Assembly: GCA_020444245.1 (NCBI GenBank)
Contig: JAHLLI010000015.1
Span: 1 to 64,000 of the forward strand
Reading direction: 5' to 3'
Length of the DNA stretch: 64,000 bases
From: Actinomycetales bacterium
Lineage (GTDB): Bacteria > Actinomycetota > Actinomycetes > Actinomycetales > Cellulomonadaceae
Part shown: in pieces, positions 7,860-15,912 of the stretch
Layout: every line of letters begins with the position of its first letter
How positions within the stretch are numbered: the stretch's first letter is position 1
Notes under the pieces: generated by a model
What the model was told of the DNA's origin: nothing
What the model saw: only the letters and a program-made list of their open reading frames with translations
Database searches by the model: none
Translations under genes and position numbers: made by a program

Positions 7860-8856
7860 GGCACCCCAGATCGGCTTCGGGACCGCGCCGCTCGGGGGGA
7901 TGTTCACCCCGGTGCCCGCCGCGCAGGCGAAGGCCGTGCTGGACGCCGCGTACGACCGCGGCATCCGGTGGTTCGACACCGCGCCCATGTACGGCTACGG
8001 GAACGCCGAGCGACGGGTCGGCCACTTCCTCGACGGGGTCGACGACCGCGAGAACCTGAGGCTGACCACCAAGGCGGGCCGCGTCATGCGCCCCCGCCGG
8101 TGGCCGGGCGTCCCCGTGCAGGCCGAAGACGACCTGTGGCTGAGCCGTGCGCCGTTCGCCCAGCAGTTCGACTACAGCTACGACGGCCTGATGCGGTCGG
8201 TCGAGGCCAGCCTGCAGCGGCTCGGCGTCGAGCGGCTCGACGCCGTCTTCATCCACGACATCGGCCGCGACACCCACGGCGACCGGAACGAGGAGTACCT
8301 CGGGCAGCTGAGGGCCGGCGGCTACCGCGCACTGGCCGACCTCAAGGCGGCCGGCGTGGTGGACGCGATGGGCGTCGGGGTCAACGAGGTCGAGGCGCTG
8401 CGCACCTGCCTGGACGACACCGACCTGGACATCTGCCTGCTGGCCAACGAGTTCACCCTGCTCAACCAGCCACCGGACGAGAACGTGTTCGACGAGTGCC
8501 GACGCCGCGGGGTCCGGCTGGTCGCGGGCGGCGTCTACAACTCCGGCGTGCTCGCCGGCGGGGACCACTTCGTCTATCGCGACGCACCCGCCCCGATCCG
8601 CGAGCGGGTCGCGGCGCTCGCCGCCACCTGCGCGGCGCTGGACGTCCCGCTCAAGGCCGCCGCGATGCAGTTCGTCACGGGTAGCCCCTACTTCGCGTGC
8701 GTCCTGCTCGGCGCACGGTCCGTCGACGAGCTCGACGACTCGCTCGCGATGATGCGCACCCCGCTGCCCGACGCGCTGTGGCACGAGCTCGTCCGGCGCG
8801 GACTGGTCGACGAGCGCTGGATCGCGAGCCGACGCGACGAGGGGACGACGCCATGA
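7846..8856 (+). CDS. Aldo/keto reductase, putative L-fucose dehydrogenase
   Basis: 336 residues, starting at a GTG that overlaps the ADH end by 14 bases, with GGGGAAG upstream. The AKR catalytic tetrad is visible: Asp44 and Tyr49 (FDTAPMYGYG), Lys76 (TTKAGR) and His137 (FIHDIG). The sequence resembles D-threo-aldose 1-dehydrogenases, which oxidise L-fucose to L-fucono-1,5-lactone. Next to FucU and a lactonase-like amidohydrolase this is the natural first oxidation step. Pyridoxal 4-dehydrogenase is a close relative but does not fit the context. Confidence 0.78.
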   Translation: MSSSEAPQIGFGTAPLGGMFTPVPAAQAKAVLDAAYDRGIRWFDTAPMYGYGNAERRVGHFLDGVDDRENLRLTTKAGRVMRPRRWPGVPVQAEDDLWLSRAPFAQQFDYSYDGLMRSVEASLQRLGVERLDAVFIHDIGRDTHGDRNEEYLGQLRAGGYRALADLKAAGVVDAMGVGVNEVEALRTCLDDTDLDICLLANEFTLLNQPPDENVFDECRRRGVRLVAGGVYNSGVLAGGDHFVYRDAPAPIRERVAALAATCAALDVPLKAAAMQFVTGSPYFACVLLGARSVDELDDSLAMMRTPLPDALWHELVRRGLVDERWIASRRDEGTTP

Positions 8857-9695
8857 TCGACGCGCACGTGCACGTGTGGCAGATCGCCCGCGGCGACTAC
8901 GACTGGCTCGCGGGTGAGGACGTGGCGCTGCGCCGCGACTTCACGCTCGAGGACTGGGCGACGGCGGCCGCGCCGACCCCCGTGACGGCCGCGGTGCTGG
9001 TCCAGGCGACCCCCACCGCCGCCGAGTCGACGTTCGTCCGGTCGGTGGCCGCCGCGAACCCGGACCGCGTCGTCGGCGTCGTGGGCTGGGCGGCGCTCGA
9101 GGACGCCGACGCCCCGGCGAGCGTCGCCGAGCTGGCCGAGGATCCGGTGGTCGTCGGCGTGCGGCCGTGGCTGCAGGCCATCGAGGACCCGAGCTGGATC
9201 CTGCGCGCCGACGTCGCCCGTGGGCTCGCGGCGGTCGAGGAGGCCGGCCTGGTCTACGAGGCCCTGGCGCTCCCGGTGCACCTGTCCCGGCTCGTCGAGC
9301 TCGTCGAACGCCGGCCGGGGTTGCGGGTGGTGCTCGACCACGCCGCGAAGCCGGACATCGCGCACGGCGCGCTCGACGCCTGGGCCGCCGACCTCGGGCG
9401 GCTCGCCGCCGCCGGGCCCGTCGTCTGCAAGCTCTCGGGCCTGCTCACCGAGGCCGGGTCGAGGACCTCCGCGGCCGACCTGCGCCCCTACGTCGAGACC
9501 GTGCTGACGGCTTTCGGGCCCGACCGCGTCATGTGGGGCAGCGACTGGCCGGTGGTCTCCACCGTCGCCTCCTACGCGGACTGGCACACCATGGCCCGCG
9601 CCCTCGTGCCCGCCGCGGACCACGACGCCGTCTTCGCCGACACGGCCCGGCGCGCCTACGGGCTGGAGTCCTCGGTGGACGGCGCCCGACCATGA
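8853..9695 (+). CDS. Amidohydrolase, putative L-fuconolactonase
   Basis: 280 residues of the amidohydrolase_2 (COG3618) type, TIM barrel. Metal-site motifs: DAHVHVW at residues 3-9, DHAAKP in the middle and GSDWPV near the C-terminus. Its ATG overlaps the AKR stop (ATGA), so translation is coupled. COG3618 enzymes include L-fuconolactonase and L-rhamnonolactonase, which open the lactone made by the sugar dehydrogenase. The fucose assignment rests on neighbours. Confidence 0.78.
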   Translation: MIDAHVHVWQIARGDYDWLAGEDVALRRDFTLEDWATAAAPTPVTAAVLVQATPTAAESTFVRSVAAANPDRVVGVVGWAALEDADAPASVAELAEDPVVVGVRPWLQAIEDPSWILRADVARGLAAVEEAGLVYEALALPVHLSRLVELVERRPGLRVVLDHAAKPDIAHGALDAWAADLGRLAAAGPVVCKLSGLLTEAGSRTSAADLRPYVETVLTAFGPDRVMWGSDWPVVSTVASYADWHTMARALVPAADHDAVFADTARRAYGLESSVDGARP

Positions 9696-11263
9696 GCCCG
9701 GCACGCAAGGCCCCCGTGCCCGTCGCCCTCGCCCGGTCGCGACGCGCCGTGGTCCGCCTGCACCCCGACGACGACGTCGTCGTCGCGAGCCACACCCTGA
9801 CCCCCGGGGACCGACTGGACGGCGAGGACGTCGCGGTGGTCGACCCGATCCCGTCCGGCCACAAGGTCGCCACCCGCGACATCCCGGCCGGCACGCGCGT
9901 GCTCCGGTACGGGCAGGTGATCGGCGTCGCGAGCACCGACATCGCGCGCGGGGCGCACGTGCACACGCACAACCTGCGGATGCTCGAGTTCGAGCGCCAG
10001 GTGGAGCCCTCGACCAAGTCCCGGCCCACCCGGTACGTCGACGAGCCCGCGACCTTCCTGGGCATCCGGAGGGCCAACGGGCGCGTGGGCACCCGCAACT
10101 TCATCGGCGTGATGAGCACGGTGAACTGCTCGGCCACCGTCGTCCAGGCCGTCGCCGACGCCTTCCGCCGCGACATCCACCCCGAGGCCCTGGCCGGCTT
10201 CGACAACGTCGACGGGGTCGTGCCCCTGACGCACGGCGTCGGGTGCGCCGTCGACCCGCTGGGCGAGGGGCTCGCGGTGCTCCAGCGGACCATGCGCGGC
10301 TACGCCCAGCACCCGAACTTCGGCGCCGTGATCGCCATCGGCCTGGGCTGCGAGACCAACCAGCTCTCGGACCTGTTCGAGGCCGACCTGTCGGACGTCG
10401 ACCGCCCGATCGTCAGCTTCAACATGCAGGACGCCGGCGGGACGCGCATGAGCATCGAGCGTGCGGTGGCCCTGATCCGCGACATGCTGCCGGCGGTCAA
10501 CGACGTCCGCCGCGAGCCGGTGCCGGCCTCCGAGCTCGTGGTCGGCCTGCAGTGCGGCGGCTCCGACGGCTACTCCGGGATCACCGCGAACCCCGCACTC
10601 GGGGCGGCGGTGGACCGCCTCGTCGCGCACGGCGGGACGGCGATCCTCTCCGAGACGCCGGAGATCTACGGCGCCGAGCACCTCCTGGTCGAGCGCGCTC
10701 GCACCCCGCAGGTCGCCCAGCGACTGCTCGACCGGTTCACGTGGTGGAAGGAGTACGCCGACCGGATGCGGGCCGAGCTCAACAACAACCCGTCGGCCGG
10801 CAACAAGACCGGCGGCCTGACGACGGTCCTCGAGAAGGCGCTCGGCGGGGTGGCCAAGGGCGGCACCACCGACCTCATGGCGGTGTACGAGTACGGCGAG
10901 CCCGTCCTGGAGCACGGCCTGGTGTTCATGGACACGCCCGGCTTCGACCCGACGTCGGCCACCGGCCAGGTCGCGGGCGGCGCCACCCTCATCGCCTTCA
11001 CCACGGGTCGGGGCTCGGCCTTCGGGTGCCAGCCGACCCCGTCGCTGAAGCTCTCGACCAACAACGAGCTGTGGCTGCGGCAGCGCGAGGACATCGACAT
11101 CAACTGCGGAGACATCATCGGCGGCTTCACGACCGTCGACGAGGTCGGTGAGCAGATCTTCCAACGCATGCTCTCCTGCGCGTCCGGGGAGCGGTCCGTG
11201 AGTGAGCTTCTGGGCTACGGCCAGAACGAGTTCGTGCCGTGGCAGCTCTCGGCGGTGATGTAG
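9692..11263 (+). CDS. UxaA-family sugar acid dehydratase (altronate dehydratase-like)
   Basis: 523 residues, ATGA-coupled to the amidohydrolase. An N-terminal SAF domain (about 20-105, VHTHNLRM) is fused to the large UxaA/GarD catalytic domain with GVGCA, GLGCETNQ, GLQCGGSDGYSG and the CQPTPSLKLSTN segment. The family dehydrates altronate or galactarate with a metal. In the Campylobacter jejuni L-fucose locus a UxaA protein also occurs beside an amidohydrolase and a mutarotase, so here it is probably the L-fuconate dehydratase, giving 2-keto-3-deoxy-L-fuconate. Better-known fuconate dehydratases belong to the enolase superfamily. Confidence 0.8.
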   Translation: MSPARKAPVPVALARSRRAVVRLHPDDDVVVASHTLTPGDRLDGEDVAVVDPIPSGHKVATRDIPAGTRVLRYGQVIGVASTDIARGAHVHTHNLRMLEFERQVEPSTKSRPTRYVDEPATFLGIRRANGRVGTRNFIGVMSTVNCSATVVQAVADAFRRDIHPEALAGFDNVDGVVPLTHGVGCAVDPLGEGLAVLQRTMRGYAQHPNFGAVIAIGLGCETNQLSDLFEADLSDVDRPIVSFNMQDAGGTRMSIERAVALIRDMLPAVNDVRREPVPASELVVGLQCGGSDGYSGITANPALGAAVDRLVAHGGTAILSETPEIYGAEHLLVERARTPQVAQRLLDRFTWWKEYADRMRAELNNNPSAGNKTGGLTTVLEKALGGVAKGGTTDLMAVYEYGEPVLEHGLVFMDTPGFDPTSATGQVAGGATLIAFTTGRGSAFGCQPTPSLKLSTNNELWLRQREDIDINCGDIIGGFTTVDEVGEQIFQRMLSCASGERSVSELLGYGQNEFVPWQLSAVM

Positions 11264-11331
11264 GCAACGCGCAACCGGGAAATCGCAAGGGGACGCATGT
11301 CCCGCACGTCGAAGGACAAGGGAGTCTGAGG

Positions 11332-12642
11332 ATGAGAGCGAAGCGGCTATTCGGAATCGCGGTGGTGGGCGTGATCACGGCCGCGCTCGCCGCCTGTGGG
11401 ACGTCGGGGCCCGCGGGGGAGACGTCCGACGGAGGAGGCAGTGCGACCGCGGGTGACGAGGGCGGGTCCCTCAACCTGTGGTACCTGTCGGACAACCCGA
11501 CCGTCGAGGGCGCGATGGCGCGGTTCGAGGCGGACAACCCGGGCTGGACGGTCAACCTGACCGCGACGCCCAACGACCAGTACAAGACCAAGCTGCGGGT
11601 GGGCCTCGGGACGGAGAACGGTCCCGACGTCTTCCTCAACTGGGGTGGGTCGGACCTCGTCGAGTACAACAAGTCCGACCTGATCCTGCCGCTGGACGAC
11701 ATGATCGAGTCCAAGAACCTCCCCGACGTCTTCAGTGCGGGCGTGATCGGGCAGGGCAAGGTGGGCGACACCCTGTTCGCGCTCGCCACCGCCGTCGAGG
11801 CGTCCATGGTCTGGTACAACACGTCGATCTTCGACGAGCTCGGCCTGTCCGAGCCGACGACGTGGTCGGAGTTCCTCGACATCATCGCCAAGACCAAGGA
11901 CGCGGGCTACACGCCGATCGCGATGGCGAACGCCACCCAGTGGCCCGGCAGCCAGTGGTGGTCCGAGCTCGTGACCCTGTCCTGCGGCCCCGACTTCTGG
12001 GCGACGATCGCCACCGACACCCCCGCGATCGCGCTCGACGACCCGTGCGTGGTCGACGCGAACCAGAAGATCGTCGACCTCGTGAACGCCGGCGCGTTCA
12101 ACCAGGGCTTCAACGGCCTGGACTACGACAAGGGCGAGTCGAGGCAGCTGTTCTGGTCCGGCAAGGCCGCGATGAACCACATGGGCAACTGGACCCTGAC
12201 CTCGGCCAAGGACGAGGCGCCCGACATGCTCGACACGATGGACTTCTTCCTCGTGCCGGCCTGGGACGGCGCCAAGGGCACCTCCGAGATGATGACCGGC
12301 GGCCTGGCCCCGATGTACTCGGTCGCCTCGACCACCGCGAACCCGGAGATGGCCAAGGAGGTGCTCTGGTACCTCGTCAACGCCGAGGCCGCGAACGACA
12401 TCGCTCAGCTCGGTCGTGTCCCGGTGTACAAGGACACCACGATCCCTGACCCGCTCGTGAAGAAGGTCTCGGATGCCATCGGCGCCGCCCCTGCCCTCGC
12501 TCCGTGGCCCGACCACGTGCTCGCGCCGGAGTGGACGACCGAGATGCTGCAGCAGACCCAGAACCTGTTCGGGTTGGCGACGACGCCTGAGGATGCCGCC
12601 AAGGCGATGCAGGCGATGTACGAGCAGGTCTCCGGCCAGTAG
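11332..12642 (+). CDS. CUT1 ABC transporter sugar-binding lipoprotein
   Basis: 436 residues. Lipoprotein signal peptide with lipobox LAAC (Cys about 22), Gly/Ser/Asp linker, then an extracellular solute-binding family 1 fold rich in Trp and Asn/Asp. The start at 11332 has GGGAG upstream and removes an in-frame extension without a signal peptide. Large aromatic content fits an oligosaccharide ligand. It feeds the two permeases downstream, and the ligand is probably a fucosylated oligosaccharide given the cytoplasmic fucosidase. Confidence 0.85.
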   Translation: MRAKRLFGIAVVGVITAALAACGTSGPAGETSDGGGSATAGDEGGSLNLWYLSDNPTVEGAMARFEADNPGWTVNLTATPNDQYKTKLRVGLGTENGPDVFLNWGGSDLVEYNKSDLILPLDDMIESKNLPDVFSAGVIGQGKVGDTLFALATAVEASMVWYNTSIFDELGLSEPTTWSEFLDIIAKTKDAGYTPIAMANATQWPGSQWWSELVTLSCGPDFWATIATDTPAIALDDPCVVDANQKIVDLVNAGAFNQGFNGLDYDKGESRQLFWSGKAAMNHMGNWTLTSAKDEAPDMLDTMDFFLVPAWDGAKGTSEMMTGGLAPMYSVASTTANPEMAKEVLWYLVNAEAANDIAQLGRVPVYKDTTIPDPLVKKVSDAIGAAPALAPWPDHVLAPEWTTEMLQQTQNLFGLATTPEDAAKAMQAMYEQVSGQ

Positions 12643-12679
12643 CCCGACGCGGCCCACGACGAGGAGGTCTCAGCACGCC

Positions 12680-13570
12680 ATGCAGCGCTCTGAACGGCTG
12701 AAGTGGATGGGGTTCCTGCTGCCCGCGCTCGCGGTGTACGCAGTGTTCCTCATCTACCCGATCGTCCAGTCCGGCGTGCTGAGCTTCTCGTCGTGGGCGG
12801 GCCCGGGCCGGCCGAAGACCTCGGTGGGCTTCGGCAACTACGCCGAGCTCCTCCAGGACCCGATCTTCTGGCTCTCGCTGCGCAACACCGGGGCGCTGCT
12901 GCTGGTCAGCGTCTTCCTGCAGCTGCCGGTCGGCCTCGGGCTCGCACTGATCGTGACGAGCGCCCGGCGCGCGAAGCGCTTCTGGCGCGCGGTCTACTTC
13001 CTGCCCACGCTCATGTCGACGGTCGCCGTGGCCATCCTGTGGCGGTTCGTGTACAGCCCCGAGTACGGGATCATCAACGGCTTCCTGCGCTGGGTCGGCC
13101 TGGACTCGTGGACCCAGGGTTGGCTCGGCCAGACCGGAACGGCGCTGTGGGCGGTCATCGCCGCGAACCTGTGGCAGTGGGCGCCGTTCTACATGATCAT
13201 CTACATCGCCGCGATCCTGGGCATCGACCGCGAGATCTACGAGGCGGCGGAGATGGACGGCGCCTCGCCGTTCCAGCAGTTCAGGTTCATCACGCTGCCG
13301 CTGCTGGTCCCGGTCCTGATCACGACGTCCATCCTGTCGCTGGCCGGTTCGATCAAGGCGTTCGACCTCGTCTACATCATGACGCTCGGAGGACCCAGCA
13401 ACTCCACCGAGCTCCTGGCGACGTACATGTTCCGACAAGGCTTCCGCAACTACCGGCTCGGGTACGCCAGCGCCGTCGCGATGGTGATGTTCGCCATCAC
13501 GTTCGTGATCACGGTGATCGTCCTGGTGCGGTCCAACCGGAGCCAGCACGCCAACGGCGGGAGGGGCTGA
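12680..13570 (+). CDS. CUT1 ABC sugar permease, MalF-like
   Basis: 296 residues with six hydrophobic helices and the EAA loop EAAEMDGASPFQQFRFITLP that docks the ATPase. GAGGAGG lies about 11 bases before the ATG. No ATP-binding subunit is encoded in the operon. Actinomycete CUT1 systems commonly share an MsiK-type ATPase encoded elsewhere. Confidence 0.88.
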   Translation: MQRSERLKWMGFLLPALAVYAVFLIYPIVQSGVLSFSSWAGPGRPKTSVGFGNYAELLQDPIFWLSLRNTGALLLVSVFLQLPVGLGLALIVTSARRAKRFWRAVYFLPTLMSTVAVAILWRFVYSPEYGIINGFLRWVGLDSWTQGWLGQTGTALWAVIAANLWQWAPFYMIIYIAAILGIDREIYEAAEMDGASPFQQFRFITLPLLVPVLITTSILSLAGSIKAFDLVYIMTLGGPSNSTELLATYMFRQGFRNYRLGYASAVAMVMFAITFVITVIVLVRSNRSQHANGGRG

Positions 13571-13571
13571 G

Positions 13572-14459
13572 ATGACGAGCGCGACCGTCCGCACGGTCGA
13601 CCAGGGCAGCGCCGGCACGCCCGGCGCACGCCGGTCCGGGCGGCGCAGGCCGGGACTCCTGCGACTGGCGATCGCCACGGTCGCGGCGATCCTGTCGGTG
13701 TTCCCGGTCGTGTTCATGCTCTCCGGCGCACTCAAGACCCGGGGCGGGTTCCTCGAGAACCCGTTCGGGATCCCCACCGAGATCACGCTCGCGAACTTCA
13801 CCGGGCTGATCCACTCGGAGTTCGGCAAGTACTTCCTCAACAGCATCGTGATCGCGGTGGTCACGGTGACCGGGACGGTCACACTCGCCGTGCTGGCCGC
13901 CTACCCGCTGTCGAGGTTCCGGACCCGGCTGAACACGCCGATGATGCTCGTCTTCCTCGCGGGGATCATGATCCCCGTCCACGTCACGCTGATCCCGATC
14001 TACGTGCTCACGCAGCAGATGCGGATGTACGACTCGATCGCCGGGCTGTTCGGGCCGTACATCGCCTTCAACCTGCCGATCGCGGTCTTCGTGCTGGCGA
14101 GCTTCTTCCGGCAGATCCCCGAGTCGCTGTTCGACGCGGCCAAGATCGACGGCGCAGGCCACTGGCGCATCGTGCGGAGCATCGTGGTGCCGATGTCGGG
14201 CCCGGCGATCTCGACCGTCGCCGTGATCACCTACATCTTCGCGTGGAACGAGTTCGTCTTCGCGCTCGTCCTGCTGTCCTCCTCGACCAACTACCCGCTG
14301 CCGCTCGGGCTGAACGCCTTCTACGGTGAGTTCAGCGTGGACATCCCCGGGATGATGGCGGCACTGACGGTGGCGACGCTGCCGTCCTTCCTCTTCTTCC
14401 TCGCTGCGCAGGAGCGGGTCGTCTCCGGTCTTGCGGCCGGCGCGCTCCGCGGAGAGTAG
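13572..14459 (+). CDS. CUT1 ABC sugar permease, MalG-like
   Basis: 295 residues, one base after the previous stop. A basic N-terminal tail (about 1-35) precedes six membrane helices. The EAA loop reads DAAKIDGAGHWRIVRSIVVP. It pairs with the MalF-like permease to form the channel. Confidence 0.88.
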   Translation: MTSATVRTVDQGSAGTPGARRSGRRRPGLLRLAIATVAAILSVFPVVFMLSGALKTRGGFLENPFGIPTEITLANFTGLIHSEFGKYFLNSIVIAVVTVTGTVTLAVLAAYPLSRFRTRLNTPMMLVFLAGIMIPVHVTLIPIYVLTQQMRMYDSIAGLFGPYIAFNLPIAVFVLASFFRQIPESLFDAAKIDGAGHWRIVRSIVVPMSGPAISTVAVITYIFAWNEFVFALVLLSSSTNYPLPLGLNAFYGEFSVDIPGMMAALTVATLPSFLFFLAAQERVVSGLAAGALRGE

Positions 14460-14466
14460 GTCCCCG

Positions 14467-14874
14467 ATGCTGCTCAACATCAACCCCCTGCTGACCGGCG
14501 AGCTGCTCAAGCGGCTCGACGAGATGGGCCACTCGGACTTCGTCCTGGTCGCGGACGCCAACTTCCCCGCGCACCGGGTCGATCCGACGGCGATCGAGTA
14601 CCCGGGCACCACCGTGCCCGAGGTGGTCCGGGCGATCTGCCAGGTGCTGCCGCTCGACGCCGAGCTCGCGCCGGCACTGATGGACTCGGGCCAGACACCC
14701 GCGCCACCGGTGCAGGACGAGATCGAGGCGGCCGCGGGTCATCCGCTGCCCGCCCGGCTCGTGGACCGTTGGGAGTACTACGACCTGGCTGCCAGAGCGA
14801 GCGTCGTGGTCGCGACCGGCGAGCTGCGGCTGTGGGGCAACGTCGTCCTGTACAAGGGCCTGATCACCGGATGA
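14467..14874 (+). CDS. fucU: L-fucose mutarotase, FucU/RbsD family
   Basis: 135 residues. The family signature is clear: PLLTGELLKRLDEMGHSDF with His22, VADANFPA with Asp30, and a WEYYDLA segment near residue 105. FucU interconverts the alpha and beta anomers of L-fucose in the cytoplasm. It starts seven bases after the permease stop and overlaps the next gene by ATGA. This gene is the strongest single marker that the operon handles L-fucose. RbsD-type ribose pyranase is the alternative. Confidence 0.82.
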   Translation: MLLNINPLLTGELLKRLDEMGHSDFVLVADANFPAHRVDPTAIEYPGTTVPEVVRAICQVLPLDAELAPALMDSGQTPAPPVQDEIEAAAGHPLPARLVDRWEYYDLAARASVVVATGELRLWGNVVLYKGLITG

Positions 14875-15869
14875 GCCCCCTGCGCGTCGGGATCCTGGGC
14901 GCCGCCGGCATCGCTCCTGCGTCGATGATCCGACCGGCGCGGCGCCGGGACGACGTCGAGGTCGTCGCCATCGCCGCCAGCTCGGCGGACCGCGCGGCGG
15001 CCTTCGCGCGGCGGCACGGGATCGACCGCTCCTACGGCTCGTACGACGCGCTGCTCGCCGACCCCGCGATCGACCTCGTCTACGTGGCCCTCCCCCCGGT
15101 GTCCCACGCCCCGTGGTCGATCGCCGCGCTGCGGGCCGGCAAGCACGTCCTGTGCGAGAAGCCCTTCGCACTGGATGCGGGCCAGGCGCGCACCATGAAC
15201 GACGTCGCGGCCGACACCGGGATGCGGCTGGTCGAGGCGTTCCATGACCGCTACCACCCGCTCAGCGCGAGGATCTCCGAGCTCGCGGCGCTGGTGGGGC
15301 CCGTGCGCGACGCCGCTGCCACGTTCACCGCGCCCGTCCCGTTCGACCCCGACGAGCTGCGGCACTCCCCCGGGCTCGGCGGCGGGGCCCTGATGGACCT
15401 CGGCTGCTACCCGGTGCACTGGTTGCGGACGCTGTTCGGCGACGAGCCCGTGGTGATCGAGGCGAGCGCTCGGCCGAACCCGCTGGGCGTCGACGAGAGC
15501 ATCACCGCGCGGCTCGGGTTCGCGGGCGCCACGGCCCGCCTGAGCGCGAGCCTCGCCGCGGACCTGCCGTTCGAGGCCCGCCTGGCGTTCGAGGGTGACC
15601 GCGGCAGGGTCGAGGTCGACAACCCGCTGTTCCCTGCCCAGGGCCACAGCATCCGCAGCCGGGTCGACGGCGTGGACCGTGTCGAGACCGTCGCGGGTCA
15701 GGAGACCTACGACCACCAGCTCGCCGCGGTCGTCGCCGCGCTCGCGGACGGCATGCCTCTGCCGACCGAGGGCGAGGACCCCGTGGCGACCATGACGGTC
15801 ATCGACGCGATCTACGCGGCCGCCGGCGTCGACCGCGGGGCCCTGGTCGGCGGGTCGGGGACCCGCTAG
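14871..15869 (+). CDS. Gfo/Idh/MocA family oxidoreductase
   Basis: 332 residues, translationally coupled to fucU (ATGA). N-terminal Rossmann fold (GILGAAGIAP), catalytic Lys97 in CEKPFA and the C-terminal DLGCYPVHW motif. Closest in feel to dihydrodiol/D-xylose 1-dehydrogenase members. Likely oxidises a sugar or sugar derivative with NAD(P), but the substrate cannot be read from sequence. Last gene of the operon. Confidence 0.83.
   Translation: MSPLRVGILGAAGIAPASMIRPARRRDDVEVVAIAASSADRAAAFARRHGIDRSYGSYDALLADPAIDLVYVALPPVSHAPWSIAALRAGKHVLCEKPFALDAGQARTMNDVAADTGMRLVEAFHDRYHPLSARISELAALVGPVRDAAATFTAPVPFDPDELRHSPGLGGGALMDLGCYPVHWLRTLFGDEPVVIEASARPNPLGVDESITARLGFAGATARLSASLAADLPFEARLAFEGDRGRVEVDNPLFPAQGHSIRSRVDGVDRVETVAGQETYDHQLAAVVAALADGMPLPTEGEDPVATMTVIDAIYAAAGVDRGALVGGSGTR
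15850..15866 (+). terminator. Hairpin at the end of the fucose operon
   Basis: GCGGGTC-GGG-GACCCGC, a seven-base-pair perfect stem over the last codons of the final gene. No T-run follows, so the role as terminator is tentative. Confidence 0.35.
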
Positions 15870-15900
15870 GCCCGCGCCAGGGCGATCCGGGGCGCGGTCG

Positions 15901-15906
15901 TATCCT
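15901..15906 (+). promoter_or_regulatory. -10 box of leaderless gene at 15913
   Basis: TATCCT followed by six bases and the GTG start, with no Shine-Dalgarno. The spacing implies transcription from the start codon. Confidence 0.5.
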
Positions 15907-15912
15907 GGACGG

